From the NCBI RefSeq assembly GCF_005484585.1, contig NZ_CP039435.1, forward strand, positions 2,356,001 to 2,420,000: a DNA stretch of 64,000 nucleotides, read 5' to 3'. The DNA comes from Brevundimonas sp. SGAir0440 (GTDB lineage: Bacteria > Pseudomonadota > Alphaproteobacteria > Caulobacterales > Caulobacteraceae). Numbering within the stretch: the first letter of the stretch is position 1; the number at the start of each line of letters is the position of its first letter. Below, piece by piece: positions 40,930-48,846 of this stretch. The position numbers and the translations under genes are program-made. The notes beneath the pieces are model-generated. The model was not told the DNA's origin, did not search any database, and saw nothing but the letters and a program-made list of their open reading frames with translations.

Positions 40930-41211
40930 ATGACTGATGAGATCGAACGACTGATAGCGGCGGAGGGGCCTGACGACGCGGGGCGGCTGGACGGCCTGGA
41001 AGAGGTTGTCTGGGCACGGATCGCCATGCGCCGGGAATCGGCGTCAATGGGACAGGTCCGGGTCGCCGCCGTGGGGCTGGCGCTCGTGCTCGGCGTGGCC
41101 AACGGTGGATTACTCCTCCTGGCGTCGCCCAGGCCTGAGCCCTCTGAGCTACGCATCTTCACCGTCTCGGCGGGCCTGTCGCCGCTTGGTCCACTGGATG
41201 CCCGGGGATGA
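40930..41211 (+). CDS. small membrane anti-sigma factor, CnrY-like
   Basis: A 93-residue protein with an acidic cytoplasmic N-terminus (MTDEIERLIAAEGPDDAGRL), one transmembrane helix (about residues 44-66) and a short periplasmic tail. No strong sequence signature is recognised, but size (CnrY is 95 residues), topology and position immediately before a CnrX-like gene and an ECF sigma gene match CnrYXH. It overlaps the next gene by 4 bp. Called on context, not on motif. Confidence 0.6.
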   Translation: MTDEIERLIAAEGPDDAGRLDGLEEVVWARIAMRRESASMGQVRVAAVGLALVLGVANGGLLLLASPRPEPSELRIFTVSAGLSPLGPLDARG

Positions 41212-41648
41212 GAGCGCGCTGGAAATCGATCGCCCTGACAGCCGTGCTGGCGGCGCTCGCCAGCGGCGCGGCGACCTGGGTGAGCGCAACCTGGGTCATG
41301 CGCGAGCGTCAGCCGCCGAGCCTGCATAGCGTCGTCCATGAGCAGTTGAACCTGAGCGCCGAACAGGATGGTCGTCTGGACGCGATCGAAGCGCGCTTCG
41401 CCGCGCGTCGCCCCGGGCTGGAAGCGGAGGTGCGAGCCGCCAACCGCGAGCTCGCCGCCGCCATCGCCGCAAGCGACGGGAACACGCCCCAGGTGCAGGC
41501 GGCGGTGGATCACTTCCACGTGGCCATGGGCGATCTGCAGAAGGCGACCATCGCCCACGTCTTCGAGATGCGGTCGGTGCTCACCCCGGCGCAGGCCGAG
41601 GTCTTCGACGCCGCGGTGGTGGACGCCCTGCGTGCCGACGCCGGCTAG
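41208..41648 (+). CDS. periplasmic heavy-metal sensor, CnrX/CpxP-like
   Basis: A 146-residue protein with an N-terminal transmembrane anchor (~8-30) and a helical hairpin domain (SLHSVVHEQLNLSAEQDGRLDAIEARFAARRP, then ...FHVAMGDLQKATIAHVFEMRSVLTPAQAEVFD). His residues in HSVVHEQL, DHFHVAM and AHVFEM sit like CnrX metal ligands. Metal binding would release the sigma factor from the anti-sigma. Confidence 0.78.
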   Translation: MRARWKSIALTAVLAALASGAATWVSATWVMRERQPPSLHSVVHEQLNLSAEQDGRLDAIEARFAARRPGLEAEVRAANRELAAAIAASDGNTPQVQAAVDHFHVAMGDLQKATIAHVFEMRSVLTPAQAEVFDAAVVDALRADAG

Positions 41649-41657
41649 GCGCGGCGC

Positions 41658-42218
41658 GTGGAGGGCGACAGCATTGAAGCGCGCGCGGCGGGCGGGGACA
41701 GGGGCGCCTTCAGCGCCTTGATGGCGGCGACCAAGGGCGATCTCTACAGGTTCGTTAGGCGCTATGTCGGCGACGAAGCGGAGGCGCATGACCTGCTCCA
41801 GGAAACGTACACGGCCGCCTGGCTTGCCCTGCGGCGGTACGATCCGGCTCGCCCATTCGACGTGTGGCTCCGGTCGATCGCCCTCAACAAATGCCGGGAC
41901 TGGAGCCGTCGGCGTGCGGTGCGTCGGGTCGTGCGCGGCGTGATGGGCCTCGACGCCCCCGAAGCGTCAGCGGTTCGGATAGAAGCGCCGTCTCCCGAAA
42001 CCCGACTGGACGATCGCCGTCGCGCCGAGGCGCTGCGTAGCGCGCTGACCCGCCTGCCTGACGGCCTCAAGGCCCCTCTCCTGCTCGCCACGCTCGAAGG
42101 TCGCTCGCACGGCGAAATCGCGACGATCCTGGGCGTCACGACCAAGGCCGTGGAGACGCGGATCGCCCGCGCCCGCAAGCGACTTGCCGAGGACATGGCC
42201 GTTCCTGACGGCGCTTGA
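41658..42218 (+). CDS. ECF RNA polymerase sigma factor, CnrH-like
   Basis: A 186-residue protein starting at GTG. Region 2 is at ~18-85 (RFVRRYVGDEAEAHDLLQET, FDVWLRSIALNKCRDWSRR) and region 4 at ~125-178 (LTRLPDGLKAPLLLATLEGRSHGEIATIL, TTKAVETRIARARKRL). It follows the CnrX-like gene by 9 bp. Probable target: the copA-copB-copC operon starting 127 bp downstream. Confidence 0.9.
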   Translation: MEGDSIEARAAGGDRGAFSALMAATKGDLYRFVRRYVGDEAEAHDLLQETYTAAWLALRRYDPARPFDVWLRSIALNKCRDWSRRRAVRRVVRGVMGLDAPEASAVRIEAPSPETRLDDRRRAEALRSALTRLPDGLKAPLLLATLEGRSHGEIATILGVTTKAVETRIARARKRLAEDMAVPDGA

Positions 42219-42344
42219 CCTCACAATCTCGACCGATGGCGAAGGGCATTATTTCCGAGGTGTGGCGACCTGCCGCAAGGGCGTTGGCGCCGACGTGCGT
42301 ATGTCAACCAGAAGCCGCCACGCGTTCGAGGAAGACCCGCGCCT

Positions 42345-44147
42345 ATGCCCATGCCAAATCTCGATCGCCGAATGCTTCTCAGGAGCGCCGCCGTTGGCGG
42401 CGGGCTGCTTGGCCTGCAGGGACTTCTGCCGGCGTGGGCGCAGACCGGATCGGCGGGGCTAAGAGCGGACTTGCCGGCGCTGAGCGGGCCCAACATCGAC
42501 CTGACGGTCGGTCACTCGCCTTTCACGGTCGGAGGCCGGACCGGTCATGCCGTGACGATCAACGGGGTGCTTCCGGCGCCCTTGCTGCGCCTGCGCGAGG
42601 GACAGAACGTGCGACTCTCCGTGACCAACGGGCTGGATGAGGACACTTCGATCCATTGGCATGGCCTGTTGCTGCCGTTCCAGATGGACGGCGTCCCGGG
42701 CATCAGCTTCCCGGGCATCAAGCCGCGGGAAACCTTCGTCTATGAGTTCCCGATCAAGCAGTCGGGCACCTTCTGGTACCACAGCCACTCCAATCTCCAG
42801 GAGGCGATGGGCCACTACGGTCCGATCGTCATCGACCCGGCGGGCGCCGATCCCGTCGGCTACGACCGCGAGCATGTGCTGGTCCTGTCGGACTGGAGCT
42901 TCATGCACCCGCACGAGATCCTGGAGAAGCTGAAGAAGAGCCCCGGCTATTTCAATCAGCAGCGCACCACCCTGGCCGGCCTCATGGACGGCAGCGACCG
43001 CATGAGCCTGGAGGAGCGGCGCATGTGGGGCGAGATGCGGATGGACCCGCGCGACATCCTCGACGTCAACGGCTCGACCTACACCTATCTGATCAACGGC
43101 CACGGCCCGCAGGAGAATTGGACCGGCCTGTTCCGGCCGGGCGAGCGGGTGAGGCTGCGCATCATCAACGCCTCGGCCATGTCGATCTTCAACGTCCGCA
43201 TCCCCGGCTTGCCGATGACCGTTGTGCAGGCCGACGGCGAGAACGTCCGCCCGGTCGAGACCGACGAATTCCAGATCTCGGTCGCCGAAACCTACGACGT
43301 CATCGTCCGGCCGACCGAAGATCGCGCCTACACCATCGTGTCCGAAGCGATCGACCGGTCCGGCATGGGCCGCGCGACCTTGGCCCCACGCCTTGGAATG
43401 ACGGCCGAAGTCCCGCCGCTGCGCGAGGTCCCGAACCTGACCATGCGAGACATGGGCATGGGCGGCATGGACCATGGAAGCATGGCCGGCATGGATCATG
43501 GCGCGATGGCCGGCATGGACCACGGCGCCCCAGCCCAAGGCGCGGCGCCAGCGGGCGAGATGGGCGGAATGTCCATGGCCGGAATGAACATGCGCGATCC
43601 CGAGAACGCGCCCCCGGACATGGCGGTCGGCGTGGGCGTCGACGCGATCGCCATGGCCCCCGCCAACCGTCTCGGCGAGCGGCCGATCGGCCTGACCGAC
43701 GTCGATCACCGCGTTCTCGTCTACACCGACCTGGTGTCGCTGCAGCCGAACAAGGACCAGCGCCCGCCGTCGCGGACCATGGAAATCCACCTGACCGGCA
43801 ATATGGAGCGGTTCATGTGGGGCTTCGACGGCCGCAAGTTCAGCGAACTGGTCGAGCCGATCCGCTTCGAGCGGAATGAGCGGGTGCGCGTGACCCTGGT
43901 GAACGACACCATGATGGCCCACCCCATCCACCTGCATGGCCACTTCTTCGAATTGGTGACCGGCGGTCCCCCGGGGCATCAGCCGCTGAAGCACACGGTC
44001 AACGTCGCGCCCGGTGGCAAGGTGACGTTCGACCTGACCGCCGACGCGCCTGGCGACTGGGCCTTCCACTGCCACATGCTGATGCACATGCACGCCGGCA
44101 TGTTCAATGTCGTGACGGTCCGGCCCATGGACGGAGTCGCATCATGA
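42345..44147 (+). CDS. copA: CopA multicopper oxidase (periplasmic, Tat-exported)
   Basis: A 600-residue protein with Tat signal LDRRMLLRSAAVGGGLLGLQG. All copper centres are visible: SIHWHGLLLPFQ, FWYHSHSNLQE, AHPIHLHGHFFEL and FHCHMLMHMHAGMF. A Met/His-rich insert at ~365-420 with repeated MDHG(S/A)MAG units can bind extra Cu(I). It oxidises Cu(I) in the periplasm. It overlaps copB by 4 bp. Confidence 0.95.
   Translation: MPMPNLDRRMLLRSAAVGGGLLGLQGLLPAWAQTGSAGLRADLPALSGPNIDLTVGHSPFTVGGRTGHAVTINGVLPAPLLRLREGQNVRLSVTNGLDEDTSIHWHGLLLPFQMDGVPGISFPGIKPRETFVYEFPIKQSGTFWYHSHSNLQEAMGHYGPIVIDPAGADPVGYDREHVLVLSDWSFMHPHEILEKLKKSPGYFNQQRTTLAGLMDGSDRMSLEERRMWGEMRMDPRDILDVNGSTYTYLINGHGPQENWTGLFRPGERVRLRIINASAMSIFNVRIPGLPMTVVQADGENVRPVETDEFQISVAETYDVIVRPTEDRAYTIVSEAIDRSGMGRATLAPRLGMTAEVPPLREVPNLTMRDMGMGGMDHGSMAGMDHGAMAGMDHGAPAQGAAPAGEMGGMSMAGMNMRDPENAPPDMAVGVGVDAIAMAPANRLGERPIGLTDVDHRVLVYTDLVSLQPNKDQRPPSRTMEIHLTGNMERFMWGFDGRKFSELVEPIRFERNERVRVTLVNDTMMAHPIHLHGHFFELVTGGPPGHQPLKHTVNVAPGGKVTFDLTADAPGDWAFHCHMLMHMHAGMFNVVTVRPMDGVAS
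43441..43603 (+). repeat. Met/His-rich repeat tract inside copA
   Basis: Encodes several copies of G-M-D-H-G-(S/A)-M-A, followed by EMGGMSMAGMNM. Three near-identical 24-base units (ATGGCCGGCATGGAYCAYGG type) are visible. Such tracts are copper-binding and can change copy number. Confidence 0.8.
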
Positions 44148-45340
44148 ACCGCCTCGCCGTCGCCCTCGCGCCGCTAATTCTCGCCGCCAGCGCCTTTAGC
44201 GCCCAGGCGCAGGACCCGCACGCGGGCCATGTCATGCCGGCGACCCCGGCGCCGCGACCCGCGCCTGAACCGGTCGTCCGGTCTCAGACGCCCGCCCCGC
44301 CGCCCGCTCAGGACCCGCATGCCGGTCATGTCATGCCGCCCGCGCAAACACCGCCGGCGGTCGACCCTCACGCCGGCCATCAGGTGCCGGCCGAGTCCCC
44401 GGTCGTTGGTCCGCATGCGGGTCACGACATGTCGACCATGGCGCCGACGGCGCAGCCCGATCCGCACGCGGGCCACGACATGTCCGCCATGCCCTCCGCC
44501 CAGGCCGATCCCCATGCCGGTCATGACATGTCGACCATGAGCATGGGACCGCCGGACGTGCCGACCAGCGCCGACAATCCCGGCCGCCCTCCGGAGGATC
44601 CACTCCCGGCCGCCGCCCTGAGCGGTCCCGCGCACGCCGCCGATCTGGTCTTCGGCGCCGAGGCGATGGCCGCCGCCCGTGAGACCCTGGTTCGCGAAAA
44701 CGGCGACGTCCGCACCACCGCCGTCATCATCGACCGTCTCGAAGCCGGCTTCGGCGATGCCGAAGAGACGTATCTCTGGGACGTTCAGGGCTGGAGCGGC
44801 GGAGACATCAATCGTTTCTGGTGGAAGTCCGAGGGCGAAGGCGACATTGGCGGCGAGTTGGAAGAGGCCGAGGTCCAGGCGCTTTACAGCCGCGCGATAT
44901 CGCCGTTCTGGGATGTGCAGGCCGGCGTGCGCCAGGACTTCCGCGCCGACGGGGAGGACACGACGCACCTCGTCCTCGGCCTCCAAGGCCTTGCGCCCTA
45001 TTGGTGGGAGATCGACGCCGCCGCCTTCCTGTCGACCGAGGGCGATCTGACTGCCCGCGTCGAGGCCGAATACGACCAGCGCATCACCCAGCGCCTGATC
45101 CTCCAGCCGCGCCTCGAAATCGACGCTTCGGCCAGCGACATTCCGGAGCTGGAGATCGGCTCGGGCTTGTCGTCCATCGAGGCGGGCCTGCGCCTGCGCT
45201 ACGAGTTCCGCAAGGAGTTCGCCCCCTATGTCGGCGTTGAGTGGAGCCGGGCGCTCGGAAACACCGCCGACTACATCGAAGCCCGAGGCGGTGAGGCTGA
45301 TGACACCCGCTTCGTCGTCGGCCTCAAGGCCTGGTTCTGA
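44144..45340 (+). CDS. copB: CopB copper-resistance outer-membrane protein
   Basis: A 398-residue protein with signal peptide, an N-terminal ~110-residue domain made of six PHAGH repeats in Pro/Met-rich linkers, and a C-terminal CopB beta-barrel (~165-398: LVFGAEAMAAARETLVREN, WDVQGWSGGDINRFWWKSEGEGDIGGELEEAE, DVQAGVRQDF, VGVEWSRALGNTADY, terminal WF). It binds or exports copper at the outer membrane. Confidence 0.93.
   Translation: MNRLAVALAPLILAASAFSAQAQDPHAGHVMPATPAPRPAPEPVVRSQTPAPPPAQDPHAGHVMPPAQTPPAVDPHAGHQVPAESPVVGPHAGHDMSTMAPTAQPDPHAGHDMSAMPSAQADPHAGHDMSTMSMGPPDVPTSADNPGRPPEDPLPAAALSGPAHAADLVFGAEAMAAARETLVRENGDVRTTAVIIDRLEAGFGDAEETYLWDVQGWSGGDINRFWWKSEGEGDIGGELEEAEVQALYSRAISPFWDVQAGVRQDFRADGEDTTHLVLGLQGLAPYWWEIDAAAFLSTEGDLTARVEAEYDQRITQRLILQPRLEIDASASDIPELEIGSGLSSIEAGLRLRYEFRKEFAPYVGVEWSRALGNTADYIEARGGEADDTRFVVGLKAWF
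44210..44530 (+). repeat. six PHAGH-encoding repeats in copB
   Basis: The core CCNCAYGCSGGYCAY recurs six times at irregular 50-90 base spacing. Each unit encodes PHAGH followed by VMP, QVP or DMS. It also appears once in the following copC-like gene (QDPHAGHNM), so the motif is shared across the operon. Confidence 0.85.
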
Positions 45341-45357
45341 CCCAAGGAGACCACCCC

Positions 45358-45747
45358 ATGATCCGCATTCTCACCCTCACGGCCGCCCTGGCCTTCGCCG
45401 GCGCCGCCGCCGCCGCCGCCCAGGATCCGCACGCCGGGCACAATATGCAGACGCAGGCCGCCGAGCCTCAATCGGCCGTCACCACGGTTCCGGCAAACGG
45501 GGCCATGACCCACGGATCGCCAGAACGCTTCAGCGTCACCTTCCCCCATGCGATGGTCCTGAAGACGGTGACCCTGAGCGCCGAGGGGCAGGCCCCGGTG
45601 GTCGTGAATGCCCCCGCCGCACCGGCCGCCGCGACCGTCAGCGTGGCCCTTCCCCGGCTTGCCCCGGGAACCTACACCGCCGCCTGGACCGCCGAAGGGC
45701 CGGACGGTCACAAGATGTCCGGCTCTGTCAGCTTCATGGTTCACTAG
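45358..45747 (+). CDS. CopC-like protein with an altered, PHAGH-bearing N-terminus
   Basis: A 129-residue protein with signal peptide (to ~AAAA-Q). The mature start is QDPHAGHNMQTQ instead of the usual His-x-x-L-x-x-S. The CopC beta-sandwich follows (VTTVPANGAMTHGSPERFSVTFPHAMVLKTVTL, LAPGTYTAAWTAEGPDGHKMSGSVSFMVH). It is a second CopC in this window, in the copAB operon, with copper ligands probably rearranged. Confidence 0.87.
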   Translation: MIRILTLTAALAFAGAAAAAAQDPHAGHNMQTQAAEPQSAVTTVPANGAMTHGSPERFSVTFPHAMVLKTVTLSAEGQAPVVVNAPAAPAAATVSVALPRLAPGTYTAAWTAEGPDGHKMSGSVSFMVH

Positions 45748-45757
45748 GAGAACGACG

Positions 45758-45985
45758 ATGCGAGTTTCCAACCTGCTGGCCGCCGCCGGCGCGATTCTGG
45801 CCCTGAGCGCTGGAGCGGCCCTGGCCGCCGAAGGCTGCGAATGCTGCAAGGACATGGCAGCTGACGCCGCCATGAGCTGCTGCGACAAGATGAAGTCCGA
45901 CGCTCCGCCGCCCGCCGAACCCGCGCCGCCCGCGCCGGCGCCCTCGGATGCTCCGGCTCCCCAGGGTCACGCCGACCATAACTGA
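45758..45985 (+). CDS. small secreted Cys-rich, Pro-rich protein
   Basis: A 75-residue protein with signal peptide (MRVSNLLAAAGAILALSAGAALA). The mature part has EGCECCKDMAADAAMSCCDKMK (written here in two parts: EGCECCKDM and AMSCCDKMK), then an APPPAEPAPPAPAP tail ending HADHN. The five cysteines in CxCC and CC look like a metal-thiolate site. It is the last gene of the cop operon, with GGAG 9 bp upstream. No named family is recognised. Confidence 0.78.
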   Translation: MRVSNLLAAAGAILALSAGAALAAEGCECCKDMAADAAMSCCDKMKSDAPPPAEPAPPAPAPSDAPAPQGHADHN

Positions 45986-46052
45986 CCGCCCGATCTGAAC
46001 CACTCCGGCAGGCGCTCCGACGGATCGGAGGTCTGTCCGGAGCAGACAGGCG

Positions 46053-46352
46053 TCAACTCTCGGTCTTCGCCGCGCTGAGCCGCGCCGCGCTCCCTGTGAC
46101 GCCCACTCCCGCAACCCGGATGAAACGGACGGTTTCGGCCCGCGTCCGCGGTTCGGCGACGAAGCCCGCGTCGGCGAAGGCGAGGTGCTGGGGCATTTGC
46201 TCCCTCGCCGGATTCGCGCGCCACCAGTCCTCCAGCGACGCCGCCTTGGGCAAGATGCCGCCGACGATCCGCTCGATGTCCCGAAACGACAGGTCCACCT
46301 CGGTGCCCTTCTGACGTCTGAGAAAGGCTGCGAGCGGCGTGTATTTAGCCAT
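46053..46352 (-). CDS. DUF7662-type small protein
   Basis: A 99-residue protein starting MAKYTPLAAFLRRQKGTEVDLSF, then RDIERIVGGILPKAASLEDWWRANPAREQ. The pattern (short N-terminal helix, SFxDIExIxGxxLPxSA, WW) recurs in many small bacterial proteins of unknown function. It stands alone between the cop operon and the lasso locus. Confidence 0.75.
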   Translation of the reverse strand: MAKYTPLAAFLRRQKGTEVDLSFRDIERIVGGILPKAASLEDWWRANPAREQMPQHLAFADAGFVAEPRTRAETVRFIRVAGVGVTGSAARLSAAKTES

Positions 46353-46546
46353 CTGGGTGTCTTGCTCCGCTGATGCCGGGGGTCAAGCCCGGCTGGCGCG
46401 CTTGCGCTGCCCGATCTAGACTTACCGGCGGCGGGTTCCGGGAACGATAGGCGCCGATCGAGAGCCAGGGGACGTGCAAACGTCGGCGGCGATCGGCGGC
46501 GAAACGCCGGGCTTCATCACAGAAGTTCCTGGCCCGCCCCCTTCCC

Positions 46547-46789
46547 TCATCCCGGGTCGATCAGACCGTGCCGGACCGCTGAGGCGACCGCTTCGATCCG
46601 GGTCCGGACCCGGAGTTTGGAACAGACCTTTTCAAGATAGCTGTCCACGGTGCGGGGCGACAGGGACAGTATGATCCCGATGTCGGATGAGCTCTTTCCG
46701 CGACAGACCCATTCCAGGCATTCCTGTTCGCGCGGGCTCAGGGTGACAGCGGGCGATCCACGGTCCGGATCTTCGGAGACAGCTTGCAT
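46547..46789 (-). CDS. solo LuxR-type HTH protein, copy 1
   Basis: An 80-residue protein consisting almost only of a LuxR/NarL HTH: LSPREQECLEWVCRGKSSSDIGIILSLSPRTVDSYLEKV (split: LSPREQECLEWVCRGKSSSD and SLSPRTVDSYLEKVCSKL), then VRTRIEAVASAVRHG. It has no sensor domain. A TTG start at 46846 is possible but leads through a region without family features. Closely related in design to the HTH protein at 58376. It lies ~470 bp from fecI, pointing away. Confidence 0.8.
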   Translation of the reverse strand: MQAVSEDPDRGSPAVTLSPREQECLEWVCRGKSSSDIGIILSLSPRTVDSYLEKVCSKLRVRTRIEAVASAVRHGLIDPG

Positions 46790-47263
46790 TACTACACCAC
46801 CGGTTGTCCGACCCCTTCCGTACACGGCAGGTTCGGACGTGAGCAACGTCGATCAATTGCGGGCCGCCCGCAGGTTTCTTGCGGTCCGACGGCGCCGGTT
46901 GAACCGTAGAAGGGTCGCGCCTACAGCGGAGCCGTCGGGCGCCGCGAGATAGGCGCACAGCCGGAGCCGGGGTTCGTCGCTGACGGAGGCGGCGCTGCGC
47001 GCTGAAGTAACGGGCCTCGTTCGCAGAGGATTCCAACGCCCGACCCCTCTCGCTTGCGTCGGGATTCCGTTTGATTCATGCTTCGATGTCGGCGTTCGCG
47101 CCGATAGGGGCCTGGAATCCCCTGTGCGATATCAAATCATCGACGGCTGCCGCTCTGTGCGTCGGCCGGTTGCCGCCATCTGAGCGCGCGCGTCGGCGCG
47201 CCTGCCCGGAATCGCGCGGCCACGCCGGGATTCCCGCCCCTCTCGTCGAGAGGTCGGAGATCC
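46790..47263. other. 474-bp region upstream of the FecI-like gene without a supportable gene
   Basis: Only overlapping short frames are present, none with a ribosome site or domain. It has to hold the promoters for the solo LuxR gene and for fecI. No clear -35/-10 or dyad could be fixed by eye. Confidence 0.5.
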
Positions 47264-47755
47264 GTGGTGACCGATACGAAGCAGCTGGGGGTGGAGGCGC
47301 AGGACGGGATCAACCGTCTCTACCGGCGATACGCCGTCTGGCTGGATCGCCGGTTGCGCCCTCACATCGGCGCCGACGCTGCGGCGGATGTCGTCCAGGA
47401 GACCTACCTCAGGGCGGCGCCTTACGCCGTGTCGGACATCCGCCATCCAAAAGCGTTCCTGCTGCAGATCGCCCTCAATCTGGTCCGCGATGAAAGCCGA
47501 AGAGAGGGCCGACGCCGCCAGAGCCAGGCGCTTCAAAGACCTGCCGAGGCCGAGGCCGCGCCGCAGTTCGACCAAGTCCTTCTCGAACAGGTTATCCGGT
47601 CCATGCCGCAACTCTACCGCGACGTCTTCGTCTTGAACCGCTTTGGCGGTATGACTTATCCCGAGATCTCCGTGTCGCTCGAGATCAGCGTGAAAACGGT
47701 GGAATGGCGAATGTCCAGGGCGCTTCAGTACTGCGCGTCTCGGCTGGACCTGTAG
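47264..47755 (+). CDS. FecI-like ECF sigma factor of the lasso locus
   Basis: A 163-residue protein starting at GTG (GGAG 6 bp upstream; a second GTG follows directly). Region 2 (DGINRLYRRYAVWLDRRL, AAADVVQETYLRAA, HPKAFLLQIALNLVRDESRR) and region 4 (MPQLYRDVFVLNRFGGMTYPEISVSLEISVKTVEWRMSRAL) are complete. FecI-type sigmas are activated through FecR when a cognate TonB receptor binds its ligand. Next to fecR and the receptor, it should switch on the receptor-isopeptidase genes. Confidence 0.92.
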   Translation: MVTDTKQLGVEAQDGINRLYRRYAVWLDRRLRPHIGADAAADVVQETYLRAAPYAVSDIRHPKAFLLQIALNLVRDESRREGRRRQSQALQRPAEAEAAPQFDQVLLEQVIRSMPQLYRDVFVLNRFGGMTYPEISVSLEISVKTVEWRMSRALQYCASRLDL

Positions 47756-47762
47756 GCAACGG

Positions 47763-48755
47763 ATGATGATCGAGGCTGAAGCCGACATCAGGCGCAAGGA
47801 AGCCGCCGACTGGTTCAGCAAGTTGAACCAGCGCAAGGTCACGACCGCCGACGTGAAGGCGTTCAGCGCGTGGCGGCGAGACCCGGAGAACGCGCGCGCT
47901 TTCAGCCGTCTCGAAGCCATGTGGGACGCGGCAGGGACGCTGGCGCAAAGCCCCGGGGTGGCGGGGCTCGCCGACGAGGCCTTGAGTCGGGTCGAAAAGG
48001 CGCGCCCGCGCCGTCGGATGCGGGACGCCGGCCGTCTGATCCCGCTCGGCGTCGCGGGCGCCATGGCGCTTGTGATCGGAGCCGGGAGCCTGACCTGGTG
48101 GTCCCTGCAGCGGCCGGACGCCTACGCCACGGCCATCGGCGAGCAACGCACCGTGCGGCTGGAAGACGGTTCCCGCATCGTCCTCGACACGGACTCGCGG
48201 GTCACCGTTCGCTTCACCGACGCCCGTCGCGTGGTCACGCTCGCAGCAGGACGCGCCATGTTTGAGGTCGAGGTCGAGGGCGACGCCGCGCGGCCTTTCT
48301 TCGTCCAGGCGGGCGACACGGAGGTCACCGCCGTCGGCACGCGCTTTGACGTTCGGCGATCTGGCTCCGGGGCGCGTGTCGTCCTGGTCGAAGGGCGCGT
48401 CGACGTTCACAAGCCGTCCTCGAGGACGGCCCAATGGACCCTGGAGCCCGGCCAGCAGGTCACCACCTCGGGTCCAACGCCCCGGGTCGTCGCGGTCAAT
48501 GTCCCGGCCGAAACCAGTTGGACAGTCGGCCGGCTGACCTTTGAGAACACGCCGATCGCTGCGGCCGTGACGGAGGTGAACCGCTACACCTCCAAACCGA
48601 TCGAGCTTCGCGACGAACGCATCTCGTCGATCCGGGTCAGCGGCGTTTTCAACGCCGGGGACATCGACGGCTTCGTCGCCGCCCTGCGCGACCTCTATCA
48701 CCTTGAAGCCGCCACGGCGGCCGACGGCCATCTGATCCTTTCGGGGCCGGCATGA
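47763..48755 (+). CDS. FecR-like transmembrane anti-sigma/regulator
   Basis: A 330-residue protein with a cytoplasmic DUF4880 N-terminus (RRKEAADWFSKLNQ, FSAWRRDPENARAFSRLEAMWDAAG), one transmembrane helix (~97-118) and a periplasmic FecR domain (VRLEDGSRIVLDTDSRVTV, VVTLAAGRAMFEVE, FDVRRSGSGARVVLVEGRVDV) ending in a STN-interacting C-terminus. It passes the receptor signal to the sigma factor encoded 7 bp upstream. Confidence 0.92.
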   Translation: MMIEAEADIRRKEAADWFSKLNQRKVTTADVKAFSAWRRDPENARAFSRLEAMWDAAGTLAQSPGVAGLADEALSRVEKARPRRRMRDAGRLIPLGVAGAMALVIGAGSLTWWSLQRPDAYATAIGEQRTVRLEDGSRIVLDTDSRVTVRFTDARRVVTLAAGRAMFEVEVEGDAARPFFVQAGDTEVTAVGTRFDVRRSGSGARVVLVEGRVDVHKPSSRTAQWTLEPGQQVTTSGPTPRVVAVNVPAETSWTVGRLTFENTPIAAAVTEVNRYTSKPIELRDERISSIRVSGVFNAGDIDGFVAALRDLYHLEAATAADGHLILSGPA

Positions 48756-48779
48756 AAATAATCTGCGTCCGGACTTAGG

Positions 48780-48812
48780 GGACGCCCCGCGACCCAACGT
48801 CTCCTCCCCGCC
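48780..48812 (+). promoter_or_regulatory. candidate FecI-type promoter upstream of the TonB receptor
   Basis: Between fecR and the receptor: an A/T patch (AAAATAATCT) and GGGGACG, then CGTCTCC about 17 bp further on. Many alphaproteobacterial FecI promoters end in CGTCT at -10, so this may be the sigma-dependent promoter. The identification is tentative. Confidence 0.35.
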
Positions 48813-48846
48813 CCGCAAAGCCGCGGGTAGAAAAGAGGGGGAGATC

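Noticed and set aside
44210-44530. CRISPR-like or minisatellite array
   Set aside because: The repeats are coding, unequal in spacing and encode PHAGH copper motifs within copB.
46632-47036. 134-codon minus-strand frame upstream of the FecI-like gene
   Set aside because: It overlaps the solo LuxR gene in another frame, is Arg-rich without domain features and has no ribosome site.
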